Positions 30,288-38,560 of a stretch of DNA of 55,620 nucleotides are shown piece by piece. Source of the DNA: Chloroflexota bacterium (GTDB lineage Bacteria; Chloroflexota; Anaerolineae; Promineifilales; Promineifilaceae); NCBI GenBank assembly GCA_018004935.1, contig JAGNBF010000035.1, forward strand, positions 9,335-64,954, in the 5' to 3' direction. The first letter of the stretch is position 1. Every line of letters begins with the position of its first letter. Under the pieces are notes generated by a model, which saw only the letters and a list, made by a program, of their open reading frames with translations, made no database searches and was not told where the DNA came from. Made by a program: the position numbers and the translations under genes.

Positions 30288-30525
30288 GGGCGGGATTTTA
30301 TTGTATCTGAAATGGGGGAATCGGGTCACAACAGCGAATTTGAGGAAGGAACGAATTTTTGCTATGGTTTCCCAAGTTTCTTGCTTCCACCAGTTTGATT
30401 TATCTTCGGCCTGGCTAACTTTCCTGGCGGGATTTTATTGTATCGGAGATGTGGAAATCGGGTTATAACAGCGAATTTGAGGAAGGAACGAATTTTTGCT
30501 ATGGTTTCCCAAGTTTCTTGCTTCC
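30288..30525 (+). repeat. Direct repeat of about 103 bases, two copies
   Basis: Copies at 30288-30391 and 30424-30525 share GGCGGGATTTTATTGTATC, AACAGCGAATTTGAGG, AAGGAACGAATTTTTGC and TATGGTTTCCCAAGTTTC with few changes. A short inverted version lies past the next gene at 31355-31391. Confidence 0.88.
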
Positions 30526-30543
30526 ATTGGTATAAATAAGGAT

Positions 30544-31338
30544 ATGACAAGTCAGATTATTCACAAAGAATTGAGTTATGAGGTGCGTGGGGTTCTTCTG
30601 GATGTCTATAACCAGATGGGACCTATGTTACCAGAGAAGTTTTATCAGCAAGCTGTTGCTATTGGGTTAGAAAAGAAAGGGATTCGTTGTGAGACCGAAA
30701 AAGGGTTCTCGGTAATGTACCAAGGCGTTCTGGTTGGGCAGTATTACGTAGATTGTTGGGTTGAAGAAGGCAAAATGTTGCTTGAACTCAAAGTAGCTCC
30801 AGAGATTACGCCATTACACCGGGCACAGGCCCTTTCTTACCTGAAAGTGACACAGGCAGATTTAGCGATTATCGCCAATTATGGGGCATCTTCCTTGATG
30901 GATGAACGATTGCCCAATTATTTGCAAGGTAAGAAACCCACCTTTACTCTACCACGATCAACCATGTTAGATGTTCCTTACCCGGAACTTCATCATCAAA
31001 TTATTCAGGCTCTCTATCGCGTCCATTTTGACTTGGGGCCGGGCTTCCTTCATCAAGTCTATCGGCGGGCGACCATGGTGGATTTGCGCCAACATTCAAT
31101 ACCCTTTGCCTATCTTCAAGAGATGCCGGTATATTTTCAAGGGGTGCATCTGGGAAATCATGCTTCACGACTGATTTTGGTAGCGCAAAAGATATTGTTG
31201 GCGACGATAGCTGTTCAAGGGATTGATGGCGCGTTGAAAACAAATCTACGAGCAAAACTACGCCGTCTTAGACTTCCCATTGCCTTACTAGCAAATTTTG
31301 GGCGAGAGGAATTAGAACTCGCACTTGTCAGACCTTAA
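30544..31338 (+). CDS. Two-domain GxxExxY protein
   Basis: The 264-residue protein has two GxxExxY-type domains in tandem. The first (about 1-125) has MGPMLPEKFYQQAVAIGL, YYVDCWVEEGKMLLELKV and ALSYLKVT, the PD-(D/E)XK-like core with conserved Asp/Glu/Lys. The second (about 135-264) has LGPGFLHQVYRRA but has lost the D...ExK part, so it is probably not catalytic. Usual members are single domains of about 125 residues. ATG 30544 follows AAGGA. Function of the family is unknown. Repeats on both sides suggest the gene arrived as a unit. Confidence 0.85.
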   Translation: MTSQIIHKELSYEVRGVLLDVYNQMGPMLPEKFYQQAVAIGLEKKGIRCETEKGFSVMYQGVLVGQYYVDCWVEEGKMLLELKVAPEITPLHRAQALSYLKVTQADLAIIANYGASSLMDERLPNYLQGKKPTFTLPRSTMLDVPYPELHHQIIQALYRVHFDLGPGFLHQVYRRATMVDLRQHSIPFAYLQEMPVYFQGVHLGNHASRLILVAQKILLATIAVQGIDGALKTNLRAKLRRLRLPIALLANFGREELELALVRP

Positions 31339-31354
31339 ATATACTTAACACGTG

Positions 31355-31391
31355 TTATTCGTTCCTTCCTAAAATTCGTTGTTGTAACCGC
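31355..31391 (-). repeat. Inverted partial copy of the upstream direct repeat
   Basis: GTTATTCGTTCCTTCCTAAAATTCG is close to the reverse of CGAATTTGAGGAAGGAACGAAT at 30341-30362 and 30473-30494, so the GxxExxY gene sits between inverted repeats. Confidence 0.7.
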
Positions 31392-32210
31392 ATGGCTAAC
31401 TCCGCCCTCCAACCCCTCTCCACCGCCCAAGAGCGCACCCGCCGCCTGAGAGATGATCTGGCCCAGGCGCAACAGGCTTTGCTGGACACCGAAGCCCAAT
31501 TAGGTGAAAAGCAAGGCGTCGTCAACGCTTTTCGGATGCAGTGCCGTTTGAAGATTGGGGGACTGGTAGATTTAGTCTTGCATCTACGGGCAGAGAAGCA
31601 GTTGTATCTGACCCGCTTGCGCTTGCTGCAACAGGCTGAGGAGTTAGGCATCCCGTATGACGAGGCTGATCCGTTTTGGCAGGCGCAGGAGCAGGTGGAA
31701 TTGGATGAGGATGAGGAACTGTTACTACCCCATTTGCCAGAGACACCGAGGGACGACGCGGCCGCGAAGCGCATCTATCGCCAGTTAGCCCGCCGTTTCC
31801 ACCCCGACCTCTCCGCCAGCCATGTGGAGCAGGCGTACCGCACCGCACTCATGGCCGCCATCAACAACGCCTACGCCGCCCGTGACGTGCAAACCCTCCG
31901 CGACTTAGCCGACGAACTTGATCCGACCGAATTGGCTGAACTGGCCGCCATCGAAACCCGCCAGGAACGGCGTATGAGAGAGCGGCTGATGAACTTGAAA
32001 CGCCGCCGCCGCAAGGCTCTAAAACAGTTAGACGCACTGCTCAAAGATAGCACGACCATCCTCTGTTACAAGGCCCAGGCCTTAGAAGCGGCAGGGCGCA
32101 CCTGGTGGGATGAGATTCGGGTGGATTTAGAGCGGGAAATACGCGGCCGCGAAGCTGAGGTGGCCGAAATAAAAGCACAGGTAGAGCAGGTCGAAGCCCA
32201 GCGGTTATGA
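31392..32210 (+). CDS. J-domain protein with coiled coils
   Basis: The 272-residue protein has a helical N-terminal part (about 1-60) rich in Gln/Glu and Arg, likely a coiled coil. A J-domain-like segment follows with KRIYRQLARRFHPDLSA (about 125-141), including the HPD triad that stimulates DnaK ATPase. A basic helical part (RRRRKALKQL) and a final coiled coil complete it. It lacks the zinc and substrate domains of DnaJ, so it is a specialised co-chaperone or adaptor. No close Shine-Dalgarno is seen. The stop overlaps the next, convergent gene by six bases. Confidence 0.75.
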   Translation: MANSALQPLSTAQERTRRLRDDLAQAQQALLDTEAQLGEKQGVVNAFRMQCRLKIGGLVDLVLHLRAEKQLYLTRLRLLQQAEELGIPYDEADPFWQAQEQVELDEDEELLLPHLPETPRDDAAAKRIYRQLARRFHPDLSASHVEQAYRTALMAAINNAYAARDVQTLRDLADELDPTELAELAAIETRQERRMRERLMNLKRRRRKALKQLDALLKDSTTILCYKAQALEAAGRTWWDEIRVDLEREIRGREAEVAEIKAQVEQVEAQRL

Positions 32211-32693
32211 TAGATTGACAGACGACCCGTTAGCTTCTTTCATTTTTGCACACATACTTTTTAATGTAAGTAACGCCATATTGAATTTATCAAAAACGTG
32301 CAGTTTTAGAAGCTGTTCGTTACTAGAAGACGCTATTATTCCCACCCACCCCTGTATGGACGCTATAGGATGTCGAGATTCCACAACGAAGGTTTCTAAC
32401 ATCTCCATTGAAGCGAATTGAGATTGGTTATCTAGTTCAATGCTTTTTTTCAGTAAGTTGGCTCGGTATTCATTCAGGTAATTTCTTGTCCCATCTTGAA
32501 GCTGAATGAGCAGCTCCGCATCTTGAACGAGTTTCAATAAGCGGTCTGTTTTTTCTCCAGATTCATTTAAACCTGTTCGTAAACCATCTGACTGTCTTTG
32601 TAATAAAGCTACGAGACTCTCTATTTCTTGAATAAAATGCTTTGCGATCATTTGTGGTGGTGATGATGAGGAGAATTGATACAAGTCTGTCAT
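32205..32693 (-). CDS. Hypothetical helical protein with HisKA-like segment
   Basis: The 162-residue protein is mostly helical. One segment, VVESRHPIASIQGWVGII (about residues 108-125), resembles the phospho-accepting H box of histidine kinases (HxxxxSIxG), but there is no ATPase domain. It could be a dimerisation/phosphotransfer module or simply a helical scaffold. ATG 32693 is chosen over an open upstream extension; GAGAAAG lies before it. Low GC and no HIP octamer set it apart from its neighbours, so horizontal origin is possible. Confidence 0.65.
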   Translation of the reverse strand: MTDLYQFSSSSPPQMIAKHFIQEIESLVALLQRQSDGLRTGLNESGEKTDRLLKLVQDAELLIQLQDGTRNYLNEYRANLLKKSIELDNQSQFASMEMLETFVVESRHPIASIQGWVGIIASSSNEQLLKLHVFDKFNMALLTLKSMCAKMKEANGSSVNLS

Positions 32694-32782
32694 TTTCTTT
32701 CTCTGTATAGTCAATCGGCCTATCGGACATCTAGCCAACATCCTTTTGCGATAACAGTTACCTCTCCTTACCTTGATTTAAG

Positions 32783-33274
32783 TTACTCTACTCCGACAAT
32801 CTGACTGCGCCGCTCCATGAGGACGGTGTCACGCCAGCGGCCGCGATGCTGAGCAATTTTTTCGCGGCGGCCCAGGATACGGAAGCCGCATTGTTCGTGA
32901 ATAGCAATACTGGCATGATTTTCCGGGAAGATGCTGGCCTGGAGCGTCCAGATGCCCATCTCTTCCGAAGCGTGGACGAGAGCCTGGAGCAATTTTTTGC
33001 CCACCCCTTGCCCCCGCACCGCGGCCGCGACATACACGCTTACCTCGCACACCCCCGCATACACGGCCCGCGCCGAAACCGAACTAAGGGCGGCCCACCC
33101 GACCACCTGATCATCTAAATGGGCGACGAGACGGGGTTGCGGCCGCGTTTTGCTATCCCACGCATCCCACTCCGGCACCTGTGTCTCAAACGTGGCATTC
33201 CCCGTCTCGATTCCTTCCTGGTAAATCCGCTGTACATCTGGCCAATTTTCAACGTGAAACTGTGAAATGTTCAT
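32783..33274 (-). CDS. GNAT N-acetyltransferase, phosphinothricin acetyltransferase-like
   Basis: The 163-residue enzyme has the acetyl-CoA loop YVAAAVRGQGVGKKLLQALV (R/Q-x-x-G-x-G/A, about 84-103). NATFETQVPEWDAWD near the start and IFPENHASIAIHEQCGFRILG near the end follow the Pat/YncA subfamily, which acetylates amino-acid-like toxins or methionine sulfoximine. Substrate remains open. ATG 33274 with AGGA eleven bases before is preferred to a longer start. Three HIP octamers are present. Confidence 0.9.
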   Translation of the reverse strand: MNISQFHVENWPDVQRIYQEGIETGNATFETQVPEWDAWDSKTRPQPRLVAHLDDQVVGWAALSSVSARAVYAGVCEVSVYVAAAVRGQGVGKKLLQALVHASEEMGIWTLQASIFPENHASIAIHEQCGFRILGRREKIAQHRGRWRDTVLMERRSQIVGVE

Positions 33275-33437
33275 TTGTTTTGTTCCTATCTTCCTAAACA
33301 AGCGTTTTTCCAACAAAGATTTTAGCTACTCGATGAGTGGGGTAGGGGTGAGGATTACCGGTAAGATGACTATTTCTTTCTCCATGCTTGACAGTAATCC
33401 GAATTTGACCCCGATTTGACCCCGCAAAAAACCCTTA

Positions 33438-33465
33438 TTGACACCGTCTGTTTTCCTGCTACAAT
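33438..33465 (+). promoter_or_regulatory. Promoter of the OppB-type permease gene
   Basis: Perfect TTGACA at 33438-33443 and TACAAT at 33460-33465 with a 16-base spacer, about 70 bases before ATG 33535. Confidence 0.7.
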
Positions 33466-33534
33466 CAAAATATCGTTGCCATGTTCAGTAAGAGTAAGCC
33501 CATACTCTGATATTTCCCCCTGATGAGGTAAATC

Positions 33535-34524
33535 ATGATTACTTACATTATTCGGCGTGTGCTGATTTCCATTCCGGTTCTGTTTTTTGTCGTATTAGCC
33601 ACATTCTTACTAATACATGCCGTACCAGGTGGCCCTTTTGATAATGTGGGAACACGCCCCATGCCCCCAACGGTGAGAGAACGTTTGGAAAATCGGTATG
33701 GGCTAAACGATCCATTGCCCCAGCAATTTTTCCGTTATATGAGTAACCTTCTGCAAGGGGATTTGGGTCCGTTGTTTGATTCACCCAGTCGGGATGTTAA
33801 TGATATTGTGCGTGAATCCTTTCCCATTTCAATTCAATTAGGGTTGATGGCGTTACTTGTTGGGTTTGGAATGGGTATACCGGCCGGGATCATTGCTGCT
33901 TTACGCCATAATTCATTAATTGATTATACCGCGACCTTTTTGGCTGTTTTAAGTGCGTCTATCCCTAATCTTGTTCTGGGTCCTGTTTTAATTTTGCTAT
34001 TTGGGGTCTATTTGCGTTGGTTTGATTTTCCCGGCTGGGGATCAGAACCTCCTTATGTGTTGGGTTTCTTGCCTAAGTTTACAGAAATGTTTGGGGATGG
34101 GGCACGTTATTTTGAACTGGCTATAATGCCTGTGCTTGCGTTAGGGGCAGGGTTCGCGGCCGCAATTGCGCGTCTCACCCGTGCCGGTCTACTAGAGGTA
34201 TTAGGTTCTGACTATGTTCGTACGGCTTATTCAAAAGGGTTAAAGTCCATTACCGTGATTGTTATTCATGCTTTGAAGAATTCACTTATACCAGTAGCAA
34301 CCATTTTAGGCCCATTGCTGGCGGGAGCTGTGACCGGGTCTTTGATTACGGAAAACATTTTTGCTATTAATGGCTTAGGGCGACAGTTTGTAGCCAGCAT
34401 CGCCCAACGGGAATATTTCTTGCTGACCAGCCTTACACTTATCTTTGCCATTTTGCTCATTATCGGTAATCTGCTTGTGGATATTATTTATGCATGGTTA
34501 GATCCTCGTATTCGTTTTGATTAG
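33535..34524 (+). CDS. ABC transporter permease, DppB/OppB family
   Basis: The 329-residue protein starts MITYIIRRVLISIPVLF, typical of OppB-type peptide permeases, and has about six membrane segments. The EAA loop region reads YVRTAYSKGLKSITVIVIHALKNSLIP, split here as YVRTAYSKGLK and HALKNSLIP. It would form a channel with an OppC-type partner for peptides, nickel or sugars. No binding protein, second permease or ATPase gene is adjacent, and a terminator lies 180 bases after it, so the partner subunits must be elsewhere. It has its own promoter and one HIP octamer. Confidence 0.92.
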   Translation: MITYIIRRVLISIPVLFFVVLATFLLIHAVPGGPFDNVGTRPMPPTVRERLENRYGLNDPLPQQFFRYMSNLLQGDLGPLFDSPSRDVNDIVRESFPISIQLGLMALLVGFGMGIPAGIIAALRHNSLIDYTATFLAVLSASIPNLVLGPVLILLFGVYLRWFDFPGWGSEPPYVLGFLPKFTEMFGDGARYFELAIMPVLALGAGFAAAIARLTRAGLLEVLGSDYVRTAYSKGLKSITVIVIHALKNSLIPVATILGPLLAGAVTGSLITENIFAINGLGRQFVASIAQREYFLLTSLTLIFAILLIIGNLLVDIIYAWLDPRIRFD

Positions 34525-34540
34525 CCAGGGTGTGTTTACA

Positions 34541-34691
34541 GGTAAGCGTTCAGTTACCCCGCCCGGCGGTTTAACCGCCGGGTTAAATAGACGAAGCCCT
34601 ACGGGGTAAAACGCCAGACCAACGGCCTTTAGCCCGGTCGTTTTGCGATGGGGCGGGCTGGCGAATGAATTCACTCAGCTGAACGGTTGCG
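34541..34691 (+). repeat. MITE-like element B, copy 3
   Basis: Starts GGTAAGCGTTCAGTTACC, ends CAGCTGAACGGTTGC; the stems GCCCGGCGGTTTAACCGCCGGG and GCCCGGTCG/CGATGGGGC are present. It lies between the permease stop and its terminator. Confidence 0.8.
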
Positions 34692-34703
34692 TTTACAGCA
34701 GGG

Positions 34704-34753
34704 AAAGAGCGCATTTTCATTGATTTTGTCAATGAAAATGCGCTCTTTTTTTG
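34704..34753 (+). terminator. Intrinsic terminator after the permease gene
   Basis: Nineteen-base stem AAAGAGCGCATTTTCATTG / CAATGAAAATGCGCTCTTT with a short loop and T run. The 34754-35271 region after it holds one HIP octamer, an element A fragment (34966-35015), a piece of element B (35018-35250) interrupted by element C (35086-35168), and no gene. Confidence 0.88.
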
Positions 34754-35085
34754 TTTGCGGTATTGCGGCCGCAACCTTTGTGCCGTACTTTGCCGTTCTA
34801 AAACCGGTCAGCCGTGGCTCCTTTGCTTGAAAAGACAACCAGCAAGTTATGGTTTTTGGGTATGTTGTTTTGCGGTGGATGACTATCCGAATAATATGAT
34901 TAGTGTTTTATTTTGGTTTTTGTTTTTTGTGTATCACTATCCGAATAGAAAGAAAACCTGAGTGACGCGGTCAGGAGACCTGCCCAGCAAACTCAAGAGT
35001 TATTCGTGGGCGAACCCTCGTGTAAATTCATCCGCCAGCCCGCACAGTCGTAAAACGAACCAGGCTGTAGCTATAGACCTTAAGA

Positions 35086-35168
35086 TAATGATTTTGAGTA
35101 GGGGCTGGCCTTGTGCCTGCCATCCACTGGGGCAACCACAAGGGTTGCCCGTACAGTCAAAATCTTTT
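35086..35168 (+). repeat. Dispersed element C inserted in a fragment of element B
   Basis: GGGCTGGCCTTGTGCCTGCC and CACAAGGGTTGCCCGTAC mark element C. Element B pieces flank it: CCGCCAGCCCGCACAGTCGT on the left and GGCCGTTGGTCTGGC with GGCTTCGT on the right. One short repeat therefore appears to have entered another. Confidence 0.65.
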
Positions 35169-35271
35169 TCTTAAAAGCTATACAAAGGCCGTTGGTCTGG
35201 CATTGTGCCTATAGGGCTTCGTTCCAGTGAGCTTGGCGGTTTGACCGTCAGGTGGGGGGGGGTACATGGGC

Positions 35272-35306
35272 AAAAAAAAAGGTGAGCGGTCTGCTCACCT
35301 TTTTTA
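35272..35306. terminator. Bidirectional terminator of the cytochrome operon
   Basis: A run, stem AGGTGAGC / GCTCACCT, then T run. It lies 40 bases past the stop of the last gene of the minus-strand operon. Confidence 0.88.
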
Positions 35307-35347
35307 TTTGTATACCCTCAGTTATTACTGATGGTGATAACAGTTAT

Positions 35348-37600
35348 TTATTCTGCGGCCGCGGGGACAACCGGGCGGGTCATGGTACTGGTGTCTGCAC
35401 CCAGGTCGGTCAAACCGTCATACAGGAGTTGCAAGACATACATACCATTGTGAGCAAACGCACCTGTATCCTTGGTCACATACTGGTAATTGTATGCGGC
35501 CCGGAGTAAGCGCGGTGTCCAGGTGCTGTACCGACCATCGTTGTTGATCTCTTCCGGATCAGCTACACCATTACCATTTGCGTCCGCAAAATAGTAAGGA
35601 TAGGCCGTTGGGGAGTAGAGAATACCGGTGCCGACGGTTTCTGCGGCATAGAGCTGCATGGCGGCATACAACTGCTCTTTCATTGTAGCGATTTCCAGAG
35701 CAATACCTTCTGTCGTGTCTCCGTCACCATCATAGTCAATGGTGTTTTCCTCGAAGCGAATATTCATCAGGTCTGCTTCGGAAGCCACGTTTTCATGGCA
35801 ATCGGCACATTCTTCAACCTGTACTTCCAGGGCATGAGTGTCATGGCATTCGTTACAACTATTAAACGCCCCCACATGCTCATTGCGTCCGAAGTAGGTC
35901 TGACCTTCATATTCATATGCACCCTTTGCTTCTGTACCAAACAGCGTGGCTCCGGCGGCAAAGTAGTGGATGTTTAGGAAGCGTAACGATTCAGACACTT
36001 CATCGTCCGGCAGTTCACCGATCAGGCGGTTGACGCTGGCGGTAGATTCCCGACCCTGATGACAGGAGATACACAGATTGCTGTCCAGATCATCTTCGGG
36101 GTTTGTCAGCTTGGCTCCGCTGGGGAAGGGCACGGTTGCTACTTCATAGCGGGTGAAGGTGGTCAGGTCATTGTGGCAGGTGGCACAGTTCAAACCGCCG
36201 GAAGCGGGTTGATTAATGGCGACGCCCTGCGTCACAAAGAGGGGCAGACCAGCGGCAGAGTGACAACGACTACACGTGCCGGGCACAACGCCACCATCTT
36301 CTTCACCATCCCAATGACGGAACGCTTCTTCGGAAGCCGCAAAGTGGCCGCGATCCAGACGGTTGGCATTGGTGATGTCAACCGGGGTGGTCATACCGGC
36401 ATTCAGGTTTTCGATAGAATCGTACAGTAATTGGATGATGTATTTGCCACCGTGCGCAAACCGACCGGGGTCCTTGAGGGAAACCTGGTAGTTGTACGCC
36501 GCTTTGGCCAGGCGAGGTGTCCAGGTATTGAACTGGTTGTCGCCGTTGACTTCGGCTTCATCGGTTACGCCATCGCCGTTGGTGTCCAGGAAGAAGTAGG
36601 GGTAAGCATGTTCATCATAAACAATACCCGCCCCGGTCGCTTCAGTGGCATAGGCTTGCATTGCCTGATAAAGCATGTCACGCAGACCTTCGATTTCAAA
36701 GAAAATTCCTTCTTCCATGTCACCATCGCCATCATAATCAACCAGGGAGCCAACCATGCGGATGTCTACCAAATCTTCGGCGTCTTCCACGCCTTCATGG
36801 CAGACAACACATTCGTCAAGTTGGACTTCCAGGGTATGAGGATCATGACAATCCACACAGGCATTGTACGGTTCAACATGGTCGAAACGAGCATCGTAGG
36901 CGTTGCCAGGATATTCGTAGCCGCCCATGACTGAGGTGCCATATTGGGTAGCCGCGGCCGCGAAGTAGTGAATATTGGTAAAGCCCAGATCTTCACTTAC
37001 TACGTCTTCGTCCGCTTCTGTGAGGCCAGCATTGACGATGGAGTCATTAACCTGCACTGTGGATGCCCGTCCCTGATGGCACTGAATACAGCGTGCTTCT
37101 GGCCCTAACCCGGTGAGTGTGGCTCCAGAGGGGAATACCGCACTATCCAGGTGTGAGGCCGCTTCGTTGTGACAGGCCACACATTCAACGGTTGAGCCAA
37201 TGGGTGCGGCCGCGTTCACAACACCAGCTTCACTGCCATCGGCTCCCAGGAAATCCTGGAAACCGGGTGTGCTATGGCATTTCGCGCACCGGTCCGGCAC
37301 TTCAGCCGGGTCTTCTTCATTCCAATGCACAAACGCTTCTGCGCTGGCATCAGCATGAGCTGAGGATGCCCACTGCTCTTCATACGGTACAGAAGGTCCC
37401 GCTGGTACTTCTGGCGCAACCTCCACAACCCGGGTAACTTCGACCGTTTCCGTAATCGTTTCGCCCGGAACTTCCACTTCCACTTCCACAACTCGAGTCA
37501 CTTCTACTGTTTCTGGTTCCTGTGAACAGGCTACTAAAGCCCATGAAAACAATAGAAGCAACCCCCCTAGCAAATAGGGCTTTATTCTCAGACGCTTCAT
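35348..37600 (-). CDS. Decahaem c-type cytochrome lipoprotein with internal duplication
   Basis: The 750-residue protein has a lipoprotein signal (lipobox LVAC, Cys25) and a Glu/Val-rich spacer (EVEVEVPGE), then two homologous halves (about 70-420 and 420-740). Each half has five CxxCH sites: CAKCH, CVACH, CIQCH, CVDCH, CVVCH and CSRCH, CATCH, CISCH, CNECH, CADCH. Each half also holds DYDGDGD and an EF-hand-like loop (DTNGDGVTDEAE, DANGNGVADPEE) that may bind calcium. It is the last gene of an operon with a cytochrome b and two other multihaem proteins. GGAGG precedes the ATG. A cell-surface electron-transfer end point is inferred. Confidence 0.92.
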   Translation of the reverse strand: MKRLRIKPYLLGGLLLLFSWALVACSQEPETVEVTRVVEVEVEVPGETITETVEVTRVVEVAPEVPAGPSVPYEEQWASSAHADASAEAFVHWNEEDPAEVPDRCAKCHSTPGFQDFLGADGSEAGVVNAAAPIGSTVECVACHNEAASHLDSAVFPSGATLTGLGPEARCIQCHQGRASTVQVNDSIVNAGLTEADEDVVSEDLGFTNIHYFAAAATQYGTSVMGGYEYPGNAYDARFDHVEPYNACVDCHDPHTLEVQLDECVVCHEGVEDAEDLVDIRMVGSLVDYDGDGDMEEGIFFEIEGLRDMLYQAMQAYATEATGAGIVYDEHAYPYFFLDTNGDGVTDEAEVNGDNQFNTWTPRLAKAAYNYQVSLKDPGRFAHGGKYIIQLLYDSIENLNAGMTTPVDITNANRLDRGHFAASEEAFRHWDGEEDGGVVPGTCSRCHSAAGLPLFVTQGVAINQPASGGLNCATCHNDLTTFTRYEVATVPFPSGAKLTNPEDDLDSNLCISCHQGRESTASVNRLIGELPDDEVSESLRFLNIHYFAAGATLFGTEAKGAYEYEGQTYFGRNEHVGAFNSCNECHDTHALEVQVEECADCHENVASEADLMNIRFEENTIDYDGDGDTTEGIALEIATMKEQLYAAMQLYAAETVGTGILYSPTAYPYYFADANGNGVADPEEINNDGRYSTWTPRLLRAAYNYQYVTKDTGAFAHNGMYVLQLLYDGLTDLGADTSTMTRPVVPAAAE

Positions 37601-37682
37601 TATTTTCCTCCATACTTATCGGGATTAGTCAAAACCATAGATATCGTTCGGTCCGATAAATGCAATTTTTTGAACGATGGCG

Positions 37683-38552
37683 CTATGGGACTAAGGTTCC
37701 CGCTGGGACAAAAATTTCACGTGTTACCCGAGGAACTGTAGTAATAGCCGTCTCTTCAAATGTAATAGCCCAAATCACAACAGCTACCACCACGAGGCTC
37801 ACAATAACAGTGGCCACAATAAAAACGCGTAAGCGTTTTTGTAAAACGGGAAGTTCCAATTCAGGCCAGGGTCGTTCTCCCGCTTCCAGCCGCTCCAATT
37901 CCAGGGCATGTTCTTCTTCCATCTGGTGGCGAGGGAGATTGCCGGTAAACATACTGGGATTAAAATGTTTAATATGTACGTTGTACATGTGCCAGAGAAT
38001 GATCGCCAGCACCGCCAGTAGGGCTTCACCCCCGTGAGCCGCTTTGGCCGCTGGAATAAGTTGGCCGGGAAATACTGATGAAAAAGCGATAGGGTTCCAC
38101 ATGATAAACCCGGTAATCGCCATAACGAGTGTTCCCCAAATGACGGCCCAGTATTCAAATTTCTCCCCAAAATTAAATTTCCGCATTTTAGGATGCGATT
38201 CGCTCCATCCCAGGTTATACCGAATTGTGTCCAGCATATCCTGCAAATCTTTTTTGTCGGGAATCATTTGCATCCATTCATGTTTCACGAAGAAACGATA
38301 TGCGGAGGTCAAGAGATGGTAGACGGAGCCAAAAACCAGAATAACGGCCGCTACGCGATGAATTAAGCGTGTCTGCTCAATACCACCCATGACGTTAATC
38401 ATCCATTCACCGACAGCAATGGCGGCATATTTTTGGGCCAATCCGGTTATTCCCAAAATGGTGAACGAGGTCATCAAGATAAAGTGCTCGATGCGTGCAC
38501 CCAGGCGAAAGCGTGGATAGACTTTTGCGGGTTGGGGCATTGTTTTTTCCAT
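37683..38552 (-). CDS. Membrane cytochrome b (cyt b561 / formate dehydrogenase gamma type)
   Basis: The 289-residue protein has four or five membrane segments with histidines that could bind two b haems: RIEHFILM, IHRVAAVILVFGSVYHLL and HGGEALLAVLAIILWHMYNVHIKH, split here as HGGEALLAVLA and HMYNVHIKH. A further membrane anchor lies near the C-terminus (about 245-270). Such subunits oxidise quinols and pass electrons to attached c-type cytochromes. ATG 38552 follows AAGGGGAAAT, eight bases after the stop of the 14-haem gene, so the genes are coupled. A frame open further upstream only shadows that gene. Confidence 0.9.
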   Translation of the reverse strand: MEKTMPQPAKVYPRFRLGARIEHFILMTSFTILGITGLAQKYAAIAVGEWMINVMGGIEQTRLIHRVAAVILVFGSVYHLLTSAYRFFVKHEWMQMIPDKKDLQDMLDTIRYNLGWSESHPKMRKFNFGEKFEYWAVIWGTLVMAITGFIMWNPIAFSSVFPGQLIPAAKAAHGGEALLAVLAIILWHMYNVHIKHFNPSMFTGNLPRHQMEEEHALELERLEAGERPWPELELPVLQKRLRVFIVATVIVSLVVVAVVIWAITFEETAITTVPRVTREIFVPAGTLVP

Positions 38553-38560
38553 ATTTCCCC

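Noticed and set aside
35753-36934. Plus-strand open frames opposite the decahaem gene
   Set aside because: They are antisense shadows of a gene with ten CxxCH sites and a lipobox.
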